The translations under genes were made by a program, and so were the position numbers. A stretch of 64,000 nucleotides of DNA from an uncultured Bacteroidia bacterium (GTDB lineage: Bacteria; Bacteroidota; Bacteroidia; Bacteroidales; UBA932). The number at the start of each line of letters is the position of its first letter. Position 1 is the first letter of the stretch. The notes beneath the pieces were generated by a model that did not search any database, was not told where the DNA came from, and saw nothing but the letters and a program-made list of their open reading frames with translations. This document shows positions 18,186 to 25,042 of this stretch, one piece after another. The stretch spans positions 1-64,000 of the forward strand of contig CACZKE010000013.1 in assembly GCA_902781705.1 (NCBI GenBank), written 5' to 3'.

Positions 18186-19040
18186 CCGGATGATCTTCCG
18201 GATCCGGTTCGCCTCCTCGATGAGTTCCCGGACCTTATCCTCATCGAAATTGTCGATCGCCTCCCGGAACTGCTGCATCTTTTCGATGTAGGTGTCCATC
18301 ACGTGGAGGACGTTCTCCCGGTTCTGGGTGAGGATCGGGACCCACATGTCCGCGCTGGATTTCGCCAGGCGCACGGTGGAGGAGAAACCGCCGGACGCGA
18401 GGTCGAAGATGTGCTTCTCGTCCTGCTCCTTGTCCAGGACGGTGAGGGCCAGTGCAAACGACGTAACGTGCGAAATATGGGACACATACGCCGTATGGAC
18501 ATCATGCTGGGAAGCATTCATGTAAATGGGCCGCATGCACAGCGCGTCGTAGAGTTCCTCGATGGTCTTCACCGCCTTCGGGGCCGATTCCTCGCTGTTC
18601 GCGAAGATGCAGGCCCGGCCGTCGAACAGGTTCGGCACAGCCGCCCAGGGGCCGCTGTATTCCGTTCCCGCCATCGGGTGCGTGGACACGAACTGCTTCC
18701 GGCAGGGATGGTAGTGCGTCGCCTGGCAGATCTGCTCCTTGGTCGAGCACACGTCGATGACGATCTTCTCCGCCAGAGCGTCCTGCTGGAAACGGTCCAG
18801 GATGTCACACACGGTCTTGACGGCCTCGCCCACAGGGATGGCGACGACGATGATGTCGGCCTGCGCGATGCAGTCCTCGTAAGAGACGACATCGTCCACA
18901 AGGCCGATCTTCTTCGCCACCGCGGCGTTCACCGGCTCCTTCTCCACGCCCAGCACCCTGGACGCGAACCCGCGCCGCTTGAGGTCGATCGCCATGGAAC
19001 CCCCGATGAGGCCCAGGCCTATGATTCCGATGGTTTTCAT
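18183..19040 (-). CDS. tyrA: Prephenate dehydrogenase
   Basis: It oxidises prephenate to 4-hydroxyphenylpyruvate for tyrosine synthesis. The 285-residue product has the Rossmann motif GLGLIGGSMA, a DVCSTKE segment, the substrate loop STHPMAGTEYSGP and the SHISHVTSFALA helix. No ACT domain follows, so allosteric control by tyrosine through such a domain is not evident. The ATG overlaps the aminotransferase stop (ATGA), a sign of translational coupling. The third gene of pheA-aminotransferase-tyrA-aroF. Confidence 0.94.
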   Translation of the reverse strand: MKTIGIIGLGLIGGSMAIDLKRRGFASRVLGVEKEPVNAAVAKKIGLVDDVVSYEDCIAQADIIVVAIPVGEAVKTVCDILDRFQQDALAEKIVIDVCSTKEQICQATHYHPCRKQFVSTHPMAGTEYSGPWAAVPNLFDGRACIFANSEESAPKAVKTIEELYDALCMRPIYMNASQHDVHTAYVSHISHVTSFALALTVLDKEQDEKHIFDLASGGFSSTVRLAKSSADMWVPILTQNRENVLHVMDTYIEKMQQFREAIDNFDEDKVRELIEEANRIRKIIR

Positions 19041-20269
19041 AATTGTAAAAACGCCTTCACCTTCTCCAGCGCCTTCTCCAACTTCGGAACCGGGGCGCAG
19101 AGGGAGATGCGGATATAGTCGTCACCGTTGTGGCCGAAAATGAAGCCCGGGGCCATGAACACGCCGGCACCGTAGAGGATGGCGTTCGAAACGGCCTCGC
19201 CGCGCGTCTTGCCGGATGCTTCCGCCTCACGCAGGATGACGGAGAGTTTGTCATTCCGGCTTTCGGCAGGCAACTTCCCGAACACGAACAGCCCGGCTCC
19301 GTTCGGATCATACTCGGCGCCGAGGGCGTCCATGATCTGCCCGGCCACTTTGGCACGGCGGAGGTACTCGGCGTTCAGGGTGGCGAACCACTCCGGACCG
19401 GCCTTGAGGGCCTCCACGGCCGCAAGTTGCAGGGGCTTGAACATGCCGGAATCCATCTGGGACTTCACCTTGAGGATCTCGCGGATGTAGTCGGCCTCGC
19501 CGCCCACCATGCCGATACGCCAGCCGGCCATGTTGTGGGCCTTCGAGAGGGAATTCATCTCCAGGCAGCACTCCTTGGCACCCGGGACGGCAAGCAGGGA
19601 CAGCGGATGCTCGTTACGGATGAAACTGTACGGGTTGTCATTGACGATGAGGATCCCATGGCGACGGCCGAAATCGGCGATCTTCGCGTAAAGTTCCTCC
19701 GTCGCACGGGCGCCCGTGGGCATACCCGGATAGTTGGTCCACATCATTTTCACGCCGGTGAGGTCCATCGCCTCCAGGGCGTCGAAATCCGGCACCCAGC
19801 CCTTTTCGGCCACGAGGTCGTACTTGATGACCTCCGCCTCCGCGATCTGGGAGGCCGACGTATAGGTGGGATAGCCCGGATCCGGGACCAGCACCTTATC
19901 GCCGGCGTTGAGGAAGGTGAGCGAAATCAGGAGGATACCCTCCTTGGAGCCCGTCAGGGGCTGGATTTCGGTCCCTGGATCCAGCGTCACGCCGTAATAG
20001 CGGGCGTACCAGTCGGAAAGGGCCTGGCGAAGTTCGGGAAGGCCCATGTAACTCTGGTAGCCATGGACACCGTCCAGTACGGCCGTCTTCGCGACGACCT
20101 CCAGGGCGGCCCGAGGCGGGGTTCCGTCGGGGGAACCGATCCCGAGGTTGATGATGGGGTCCTCCCCGCGGGCGGCGCGCTCCTGGTTGAGTTTGGCCAT
20201 TTCCCGGTTCTTGATGGAGAAGAAATACTCTTTGACGGACTCAGTCCTCTTGGCAGGTTGGATGATCAT
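19037..20269 (-). CDS. Class I/II aminotransferase of the aromatic operon
   Basis: This PLP enzyme probably transaminates aromatic keto acids, prephenate or aspartate in Phe/Tyr synthesis. The ATG at 20269 overlaps the pheA stop (ATGA), giving 410 residues; the 41 upstream codons lie inside pheA. The pyridoxal Lys sits in NSLSKAHNMAGWRIG; other fold I motifs are NLGIGSPDGTPP, VPDPGYPTY and NDNPYSF. The C-terminal domain holds an unusual stretch, LPAESRNDKLSVILREAEAS, that looks like an in-frame insertion of the dispersed repeat. Which amino acid is the natural substrate cannot be decided from sequence. Confidence 0.9.
   Translation of the reverse strand: MIIQPAKRTESVKEYFFSIKNREMAKLNQERAARGEDPIINLGIGSPDGTPPRAALEVVAKTAVLDGVHGYQSYMGLPELRQALSDWYARYYGVTLDPGTEIQPLTGSKEGILLISLTFLNAGDKVLVPDPGYPTYTSASQIAEAEVIKYDLVAEKGWVPDFDALEAMDLTGVKMMWTNYPGMPTGARATEELYAKIADFGRRHGILIVNDNPYSFIRNEHPLSLLAVPGAKECCLEMNSLSKAHNMAGWRIGMVGGEADYIREILKVKSQMDSGMFKPLQLAAVEALKAGPEWFATLNAEYLRRAKVAGQIMDALGAEYDPNGAGLFVFGKLPAESRNDKLSVILREAEASGKTRGEAVSNAILYGAGVFMAPGFIFGHNGDDYIRISLCAPVPKLEKALEKVKAFLQL
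19197..19271. repeat. Probable in-frame repeat insertion in the aminotransferase gene
   Basis: Read on the minus strand, the core GGAATGACA, a short spacer and GTCATCCTGCG with flanking GC-rich arms resembles the double-arm copy in rsmE (59286-59368). It encodes an extra Ser/Arg/Glu/Lys-rich stretch in the C-terminal domain. The match is weaker than in atpG or rsmE. Confidence 0.4.
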
Positions 20270-21093
20270 AAGGCTGCGTGATATTCGCCCAGGATGTCGA
20301 GGTCCTCCAGGAGCGGGCGTACTGCCGTGAGGGCCTGTTGGTAACGGAGATAATTGTCGAATTTGATGTCGGCATAGAAGAAGTACTGCCACTCCCTCCC
20401 GGGGATCGGAAGGGACTGGATTCGGGTCAGGTTCATATCGTAGAACGATAAAATCGTCAGAATGTGCGCCAGGGAACCGGGCTTGTGCGGCAAGGTGAAG
20501 CAGATGGAGGCCTTGTCGATGTCGTCCACGGCGACTTCGTACCCGTCGTCAAAGACCAGGAAGCGGGTGTAGTTCTGCTTGTACGTCTCGATACCGGGCG
20601 CCAGGATCTGAAGCCCGTAGAGTTCTGCGGCCAGGGTCGATGCCACCGCGCCTACACCCCGCAACTTCTTTTCCGCCACATCGGCCGCACTCTTGGCCGT
20701 GTCCTCGGATTCCACGAGATGGATCCAGGGAGCCTCCTTCTCGAAAAAGGTGCGCGTCTGGTTGATGGCCATGTAGTGTGTCCGCACTTCGCGGATGTCT
20801 TTCAGGGACTGTCCGGGCAGGGCCATCAGGTTCTGCTGGATACGCAGATACACCTCGCCCTTGACCTTCCGGTCATACTTGCGCAGGAGTTCGAAATTAT
20901 GGATGAGACCGCCCGAGAGCGTGTTTTCGATGGCCATGACAGCCGCATCGGCCATCCCGGCCCCGAGGGCCCGGTACAGGTCCTCGAACGTGTCGCACTC
21001 GACGATGGACGGGGATTCCTCGCCGGCGTAGAAAGACCGGGCGGCCTGCTCATGGAAGCAGCCCTTGTAGCCCTGTATCGCTATCCTTTTCAT
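20266..21093 (-). CDS. pheA: Prephenate dehydratase with ACT domain
   Basis: It converts prephenate to phenylpyruvate. Start at ATG 21093 gives 275 residues (MKRIAIQGYKGCFHEQAA). The catalytic domain shows the G-x-x-G-x-x-H-E-A motif, AVMAIENTLSGG and the YKQNYTRFLV motif, whose Thr-Arg-Phe is essential in the family. The C-terminal ACT domain (about 190-275) has CFTLPHKPGSLAHIL and a SLPIPGREWQY form of the ESRP-like Phe-binding site, so feedback by phenylalanine is likely. Unlike the E. coli P-protein it has no chorismate mutase part; that activity is fused to DAHP synthase at 17046. First gene of the operon, behind an attenuator. Confidence 0.94.
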   Translation of the reverse strand: MKRIAIQGYKGCFHEQAARSFYAGEESPSIVECDTFEDLYRALGAGMADAAVMAIENTLSGGLIHNFELLRKYDRKVKGEVYLRIQQNLMALPGQSLKDIREVRTHYMAINQTRTFFEKEAPWIHLVESEDTAKSAADVAEKKLRGVGAVASTLAAELYGLQILAPGIETYKQNYTRFLVFDDGYEVAVDDIDKASICFTLPHKPGSLAHILTILSFYDMNLTRIQSLPIPGREWQYFFYADIKFDNYLRYQQALTAVRPLLEDLDILGEYHAAL

Positions 21094-21105
21094 GGCGCGT
21101 TCATG

Positions 21106-21174
21106 AAAAAGGGCCATCCGCATTCCGGACAGCCCAACATAAATCTTCTATACCTATGATGATACAACGTCCGG
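21106..21174 (-). promoter_or_regulatory. pheA attenuator: terminator and alternative antiterminator stem
   Basis: On the minus strand, arm GGGCTGTCCG (21135-21126), loop GAATG and arm CGGATGGCCC (21120-21111) form a 10-bp stem with two G-U pairs. It is followed by TTTTT (21110-21106), an intrinsic terminator ending 12 bases before the pheA ATG. CCGGAC at 21174-21169, just after the leader peptide stop, can instead pair perfectly with GTCCGG at 21130-21125, taking away the terminator's 5' arm. This is the layout of ribosome-mediated attenuation. Stalling at Phe/Tyr codons would leave CCGGAC free; reading to the stop codon would cover it. Confidence 0.8.
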
Positions 21175-21177
21175 CTA

Positions 21178-21228
21178 TTACCGATCCTGATAATAGTATT
21201 TGGTAAAACCGAAGCCGTAAAATCGCAT
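21178..21228 (-). CDS. Phe/Tyr-rich leader peptide of the pheA operon
   Basis: A 16-codon reading frame, MRFYGFGFTKYYYQDR, ends in tandem stops TAA TAG. Three Phe and four Tyr codons in 16 are far beyond chance and match the end products of the genes behind it (pheA, aminotransferase, tyrA, DAHP synthase/chorismate mutase). It starts about 19 bases after the expected transcription start and stops 3 bases before the antiterminator arm. It would act in cis by ribosome stalling when charged tRNA-Phe or tRNA-Tyr is scarce. Confidence 0.85.
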   Translation of the reverse strand: MRFYGFGFTKYYYQDR

Positions 21229-21250
21229 TGCCTTGTTAAGTTCGTTTCGG

Positions 21251-21280
21251 CAAAGGTAAATAAAATAATTTACAATGCAA
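21251..21280 (-). promoter_or_regulatory. pheA operon promoter
   Basis: The minus strand has TTG at 21280-21278, 19 bases, then TACCTTTG at 21258-21251, which fits the Bacteroidota -33/-7 consensus. It lies directly after the frr stop, so the aromatic operon starts its own transcript. Confidence 0.7.
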
Positions 21281-21282
21281 GG

Positions 21283-21849
21283 TTAAACCGTAAGAATTTC
21301 CTTCTCCTTGGCAGCGATGACGGCATCCACGTTCTTGACGTACTTGTCAGTCACCTTCTGGAGTTCATCTTCGCCCTCCTTCTCGCCGTCCTCGGAGAGG
21401 CCCTCGTTCTTCTGGGCCTTCTTGAGGATGTCGATGCCGTCGCGGCGCGCGTTGCGGATGGTCACCTTCGTCGTTTCACCCTGGGCCTTCGCCTTCTTGA
21501 TGAGTTCGCGGCGGCGCTCCTCGGTGAGGGCGGGCACCACGCAGCGGATGATCTCTCCGTTGTTGGACGGGGTGAGACCCACGTTGGCGTCCAGGATCGC
21601 CTTCTCGATCTTGGAGATCATGTTCCGTTCCCAAGGCTGGATGGCGATGGTCTTCGCATCGGGCGTGGTGATGGATGCGACCTGGTTCAGCGGCGTGGCG
21701 CTGCCGTAGTAGTCCACCATCACTCCGTTTAAGATCGCCGGGGAGGCCTTGCCCACCCGGTAGTTCTTGAGGTCTTCCTCCAGGAAATCCACCGCTTCCT
21801 GCATCTTGAGGTCGGCGGCGTCCACAATTTCTTTCGCTCTCGGTAACAT
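21283..21849 (-). CDS. frr: Ribosome recycling factor
   Basis: RRF splits the post-termination ribosome together with EF-G. The ATG at 21849 gives 188 residues and aligns with the usual start. An ATG 8 codons upstream lies almost at the expected transcription start and is rejected. Motifs: KASPAILNGVMVDYYGSATPL, ITTPDAKTIAIQPWE, TEERRRELIKKAK and RNARRDGID. There is a small Glu/Gly-rich insertion near residue 150 (SEDGEKEGEDEL). A pyrH gene, its usual partner, lies about 1.5 kb away, separated by the RAYT insertion. Confidence 0.95.
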   Translation of the reverse strand: MLPRAKEIVDAADLKMQEAVDFLEEDLKNYRVGKASPAILNGVMVDYYGSATPLNQVASITTPDAKTIAIQPWERNMISKIEKAILDANVGLTPSNNGEIIRCVVPALTEERRRELIKKAKAQGETTKVTIRNARRDGIDILKKAQKNEGLSEDGEKEGEDELQKVTDKYVKNVDAVIAAKEKEILTV

Positions 21850-21878
21850 AGTTCTCGTGCTTTTTTCAGTCAATCATG

Positions 21879-21886
21879 CAAATATA
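21879..21886 (-). promoter_or_regulatory. frr promoter, -7 box
   Basis: TATATTTG on the minus strand lies 29 bases before the chosen frr ATG, with a TTG at 21911-21909. This gives frr a promoter independent of the RAYT gene upstream. Confidence 0.6.
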
Positions 21887-21929
21887 ATAAAAATCCGCGG
21901 ACTATCACCAACTTCCATGCCGGGAGGAC

Positions 21930-22000
21930 GGATTTGTTCCCGCCTTTCCGTCTTCCCCCCTCCCTTTTCCCCTTCCCGCCTTTCCTCTCTTCTCATCCAC
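21930..22000. other. Polypyrimidine tract with G-quadruplex potential on the minus strand
   Basis: About 70 bases of nearly pure C/T on the plus strand lie between the frr promoter and repeat element 1. The minus strand at 21977-21955 reads as four G-runs (3, 4, 3 and 6 Gs) with spacers of 2, 4 and 1 bases, fulfilling the usual G-quadruplex pattern. There is no coding potential. Confidence 0.6.
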
Positions 22001-22012
22001 CGTCCGCATCTG

Positions 22013-22120
22013 CGTCGAATGGAAACGCCTGTATCTTCGTTAATTACGCGAAAGTACCCGGGAAAAATCTCCCGGGTATTTTTGCGCAACACGCTACATA
22101 TCAATGATTTCCATTCAACG
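22013..22120 (+). repeat. 108-bp REP-like element, copy 1
   Basis: The element has 12-bp terminal inverted repeats (CGTCGAATGGAA at 22013, TTCCATTCAACG ending 22120). A central palindrome around 22048-22086 has core arms of AGTACCCGGGA type with an AAAATC loop. The right end lies inside the RAYT coding sequence and encodes its last residues (SLNGNH). Same orientation as copy 3 and opposite to copy 2. Confidence 0.8.
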
Positions 22121-23078
22121 ACTCTTTTGGGAGCGGAGTCGCTTTCCGCCTGGCAAGGCGCTTTTTGACCGGTAAATGCAGAAACTTGTTCACTTGCTCG
22201 GGAACGGCGTCCGTCTTTCCCCGCAGGAAAACAGCCAATTCCTGCCGCTGAGACTCCGGCATGCGCTGCAGGTCATGGATGTCTTTCAGTTTCCCGGCAC
22301 GTAGCAGCAGACCTGTCATCCGGTTGTAACACAAATCGGATTTGCCGACGGTCTCTTCTTTGATGTCATATTCACTGCCGGTGGTGGCATGCATCGCAAC
22401 CAGCATGTTCCCGTAGCTTCCAAAATAAGCGATCGCCGCCTCATAATCAATGACATTATAGATACTGACAATGAAATCCACGAGTTGGAAGATCTCTTCC
22501 TTATCCAGATCTTTGATCAGGCGGGCAACCTGGGCATAGTTCAAAGGTTTTCCAGCCTTGAAGCTGGCCTTCACTTCCTTGACCGCCTTCTGCAACGGCC
22601 ATCGGGCATTCCGGATAACCAGTTTTTCAGAGAAAGGATGGTCACTGGCCGCATAGGCCAGATAATTCCACCGATACTCCTCCGCCCTTGCGGTCAGTTT
22701 CCGTTCCACCGGGTTGTTGCCGACATAGACCAGATTGGTCCGCGCCTTTTTCTCCTCCCGCTTGGGTGCCCTCCCGAACGGTCCTTCCAGTACCGGGCCT
22801 TTCTGCAGGAACCAGTCATTGTGATTCTTGGAAAACGTAGTAGCCGTCTCCCTTTTGAACTGCTCCAAGTCCTCCTTTTTTTCCGCGACCACAGAATCAT
22901 GGACATGGTCCGGCATCTCGCACAGGGACAGGACACGGATTCCGTGCTTCCTGGCCATGACGCAATAATGGGTGAAGAAGACAAGGTGGTCAGTGTAGGT
23001 GTAGAACAGTACACCCCTGTCAGCCATCCGCTGGTAACAATGTGTCAATGTATTCTTGTAGAACGTCCGACGCCTCAT
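22101..23078 (-). CDS. RAYT-like (REP-associated, IS200-type) transposase
   Basis: The 325-residue protein resembles Y1 HUH transposases of the REP-associated type. It has the metal-binding HUH motif in MPDHVH (His58, His60), the basic helix EDLEQFKRETATTFSKNHN, and NPVERKL followed by YRWNYLAY. Two things are odd. First, the helix that normally carries the nucleophilic Tyr (KxxYxxYFN in canonical RAYTs) has Thr there and no obvious Tyr. Second, there is a C-terminal extension of about 150 residues. It is bracketed by inverted copies of the 108-bp element, the expected substrate. It may be a domesticated or divergent enzyme; activity is unproven. Confidence 0.8.
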   Translation of the reverse strand: MRRRTFYKNTLTHCYQRMADRGVLFYTYTDHLVFFTHYCVMARKHGIRVLSLCEMPDHVHDSVVAEKKEDLEQFKRETATTFSKNHNDWFLQKGPVLEGPFGRAPKREEKKARTNLVYVGNNPVERKLTARAEEYRWNYLAYAASDHPFSEKLVIRNARWPLQKAVKEVKASFKAGKPLNYAQVARLIKDLDKEEIFQLVDFIVSIYNVIDYEAAIAYFGSYGNMLVAMHATTGSEYDIKEETVGKSDLCYNRMTGLLLRAGKLKDIHDLQRMPESQRQELAVFLRGKTDAVPEQVNKFLHLPVKKRLARRKATPLPKESLNGNH

Positions 23079-23085
23079 ACCTTCG

Positions 23086-23120
23086 CAACTTTAAATGGAC
23101 GGAGCCTGGGCCCGGGCTCC
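23086..23120 (-). promoter_or_regulatory. Palindrome and weak -7 box before the RAYT gene
   Basis: GGAGCCTGGGCCCGGGCTCC at 23101-23120 is a 20-bp near-perfect palindrome. It is followed on the minus strand by TAAAGTTG (23093-23086), one base off the -7 consensus, 7 bases before the RAYT ATG. The palindrome would occupy the promoter spacer, where an operator or hairpin could hold expression down. No good -33 box was seen, so this is tentative. Confidence 0.35.
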
Positions 23121-23209
23121 TTACCCCACGAATATCGGAAGGTTTTTCCGGTTTTGCAAGCCTTGCGACAATACTACACAAGGATTTCGGTGGAAACCGG
23201 GCGCTAGCC

Positions 23210-23317
23210 CGTAGAATGGAACAAACAATCCATCAATAACTTATGCAAAAGTACCCGGGAAAAATCTCCCGGGTACTTTTACATAATCGGCAATCATTCA
23301 CCCGTTTCCATTCGACG
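23210..23317 (-). repeat. 108-bp REP-like element, copy 2 (inverted)
   Basis: Same length as the other copies, with ends CGTAGAATGGAA and TTCCATTCGACG. The central stem has 20-base arms (23241-23260 and 23267-23286) with one mismatch and loop AAAATC. Its right flank, read in reverse complement, matches the left flank of copy 3 almost base for base. It lies between the RAYT start and the pyrH stop and could also act as a terminator. Confidence 0.85.
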
Positions 23318-23365
23318 GCTCTTCGGTCGAGGAAGGCGCCTTGAAAGACGGATCGGCAGGCAATC

Positions 23366-24070
23366 CTACGGATGTACGAGCGTCCCCACCTTTTCGCCCT
23401 CGATGAGCTTGGTGAGGTTGCCGATGGCGTTCATGTCGAAGACGATGATGGGCATGTTGCCGTCGGAGCAGAGGGCGTAGGCGGTCTGGTCCATCACTTT
23501 GAGGTGTTTGGAGATGGCTTCGTCGAAAGTGAGTTCGTCGTATTTCACGGCGGTGGGATCCTTTTCCGGGTCGGCGGTATAGACGCCATCGACGCGGGTG
23601 CCCTTCAGGAGGGCGTCGGCGCCGATTTCGAGGGCGCGGAGGGCGGCGCCGGAATCGGTGGTGAAGAAGGGGTTACCGGTGCCGCCGGCGATGAGGGCGA
23701 CCCCGCCCCGTTCGAGGACTTTCACGGCGTCGTCACGCATGTAGTACTTCGCGACGGGCTCCATGGGCGTAGCCGTAAACACCTGGGCTTCAACGCCTTC
23801 GTCCTTGATGAACATGGAGAGGGCGAGGGAGTTGATGACGGTGGCGAGCATGCCCATCTTGTCGCCGTCCACCCGGTCGAAACCCTTGCCCACGCCCTGC
23901 AGGCCGCGGAAAATATTGCCGCCGCCGTTGACGATGGCGATCTGGAGGCCGGCTTTCGCGGCGGCCGCGATTTCTTTTGCGTAAGCGGACAGGCTGTCCG
24001 TATCCAGGCCCTTTCCGGCCGGGCCGCCGAGGCTTTCGCCGCTGAGTTTGAGGAGGACTCTCTTATACAT
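23366..24070 (-). CDS. pyrH: UMP kinase
   Basis: This hexameric bacterial UMP kinase makes UDP for pyrimidine nucleotide and envelope sugar synthesis. The 234-residue product starts MYKRVLLKLSGESLGG. It has the NGGGNIFRG nucleotide motif, DKMGMLATVINSLAL, RGGVALIAGGTGNPFFTTDS and the TADPEKDP acceptor loop. Feedback by UTP and activation by GTP are family properties. It belongs functionally with frr; here RAYT and two repeat elements lie between them. Confidence 0.96.
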   Translation of the reverse strand: MYKRVLLKLSGESLGGPAGKGLDTDSLSAYAKEIAAAAKAGLQIAIVNGGGNIFRGLQGVGKGFDRVDGDKMGMLATVINSLALSMFIKDEGVEAQVFTATPMEPVAKYYMRDDAVKVLERGGVALIAGGTGNPFFTTDSGAALRALEIGADALLKGTRVDGVYTADPEKDPTAVKYDELTFDEAISKHLKVMDQTAYALCSDGNMPIIVFDMNAIGNLTKLIEGEKVGTLVHP

Positions 24071-24095
24071 GTCTAGAATGGATTCAGATTTGAAA

Positions 24096-24143
24096 CAAAA
24101 GTATCGAAATATTATGAAACTTGCAAGAAAGACGTTATATTTG
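24096..24143. promoter_or_regulatory. Divergent promoters for pyrH and sdhC
   Basis: The 107-base gap holds TACTTTTG on the minus strand (24103-24096), 25 bases before the pyrH ATG. TATATTTG on the plus strand (24136-24143) lies 34 bases before the sdhC ATG. Both fit the TAnnTTTG pattern; -33 boxes are weak. Confidence 0.55.
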
Positions 24144-24177
24144 CATACTTATTGACTAACGCAACAACTAACTTATA

Positions 24178-24939
24178 ATGGCTAATTTTCTGACCTCCTC
24201 CATCGGCAAGAAGTTCATCCAGAGCGTCAGCGGCGCTTTCCTGATCATCTTCCTGCTCCTGCACGGTACCATTAATTTCTTCTCCGTCATCGACTCCATG
24301 AAGGGTCAGTTCGGGAAGGTGGCTGAAGATGCCGTCCGTTTCTCCGAGGGCGACGGCTGGTTCCAGCTGGGCTGCGACTTCATGAGCACGCCGGTCATCG
24401 ACATCATGGTTCCGATCCTCGCGCTGGGATTCCTCATCCACATCATCTACGGCATCTGGCTCTCCGTGGAAAACTACACCAAGCGTGGCGGCATCAAGCG
24501 CTATGAGGTGGCGTCCAAGGCGAAGAACGACAGCTGGTCCGCGAAGAACATGTTCGTCCTGGGCATCATCGTCCTGGGCTTCATCGCGTTCCACCTGACC
24601 CATTTCTGGGCCAAGATGCAGCTCCGCGAGTTCATGGGCGGTGAGGCCGAGAACCCTTACTACCTGCTGATCACCACCTTCAAGAACTGGTGGGTCCTCG
24701 CCCTGTACATCGTGTGGTTCTTCTTCATCTGGCTGCACCTGAACCATGGTTTCTGGTCCATGTTCCAGACCATCGGCTGGAACAACAAGAAGTGGTTCAA
24801 ACGCCTGAAAGTCATCGGCATCATCGTGAGCACCTGCATCGTCCTCCTGTTCCTGTGCACCGCGGTCAACGCGTTCGTCGAGGCGAACTTCGTGACGGCT
24901 TCCCATCAGTGGACGGCGCCCCTTCTTGCAAAATTTTAA
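24178..24939 (+). CDS. sdhC: Succinate dehydrogenase/fumarate reductase cytochrome b subunit
   Basis: This is the b558-type membrane anchor that holds haems and passes electrons between quinones and the flavoprotein. The 253 residues form five hydrophobic segments. Conserved His residues occur in LLLHGTINF, FLIHIIYG, FHLTHFW and WLHLNHGFW, the haem-ligand pattern of this family. In Bacteroidota this gene is normally followed directly by sdhA and sdhB (frdA, frdB). Here the next unit is the trp leader and trpB, so the gene is an orphan in this window. Confidence 0.9.
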   Translation: MANFLTSSIGKKFIQSVSGAFLIIFLLLHGTINFFSVIDSMKGQFGKVAEDAVRFSEGDGWFQLGCDFMSTPVIDIMVPILALGFLIHIIYGIWLSVENYTKRGGIKRYEVASKAKNDSWSAKNMFVLGIIVLGFIAFHLTHFWAKMQLREFMGGEAENPYYLLITTFKNWWVLALYIVWFFFIWLHLNHGFWSMFQTIGWNNKKWFKRLKVIGIIVSTCIVLLFLCTAVNAFVEANFVTASHQWTAPLLAKF

Positions 24940-24947
24940 AAAATTTC

Positions 24948-24978
24948 TTGCAATTTAGATTTATTCTCTACATCTTTG
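24948..24978 (+). promoter_or_regulatory. trpB leader promoter
   Basis: TTG at 24948-24950, 20 bases, then CATCTTTG at 24971-24978 (one base off TAnnTTTG). The leader ATG is 8 bases after the box, giving a very short untranslated stretch. Confidence 0.6.
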
Positions 24979-24985
24979 CAACAAG

Positions 24986-25042
24986 ATGAGAACAATGATG
25001 GTCAACAACTTCTGGTGGCGCACTTGCAATTCCGCATTGTAA
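24986..25042 (+). CDS. trpL: Trp leader peptide
   Basis: An 18-codon frame, MRTMMVNNFWWRTCNSAL, has tandem Trp codons at positions 10-11 (25013-25018) and ends in TAA at 25040. It lies between a promoter and a perfect terminator upstream of trpB, as in classical trp operon attenuators. A ribosome stalled at the Trp codons would cover the first arm of the protector hairpin, while one reaching the stop would cover the second. The product has no expected function of its own. Confidence 0.88.
   Translation: MRTMMVNNFWWRTCNSAL

Noticed and set aside
17200-19118. A 633-codon plus-strand frame opposite the aromatic genes
   Set aside because: Shadow of the DAHP synthase and tyrA genes; it crosses their boundary and has no recognisable domain.
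22101-23320. A classical insertion sequence with target-site duplication
   Set aside because: The flanking elements are inverted REP-like units found also elsewhere, and no short direct target duplication was recognised around them.
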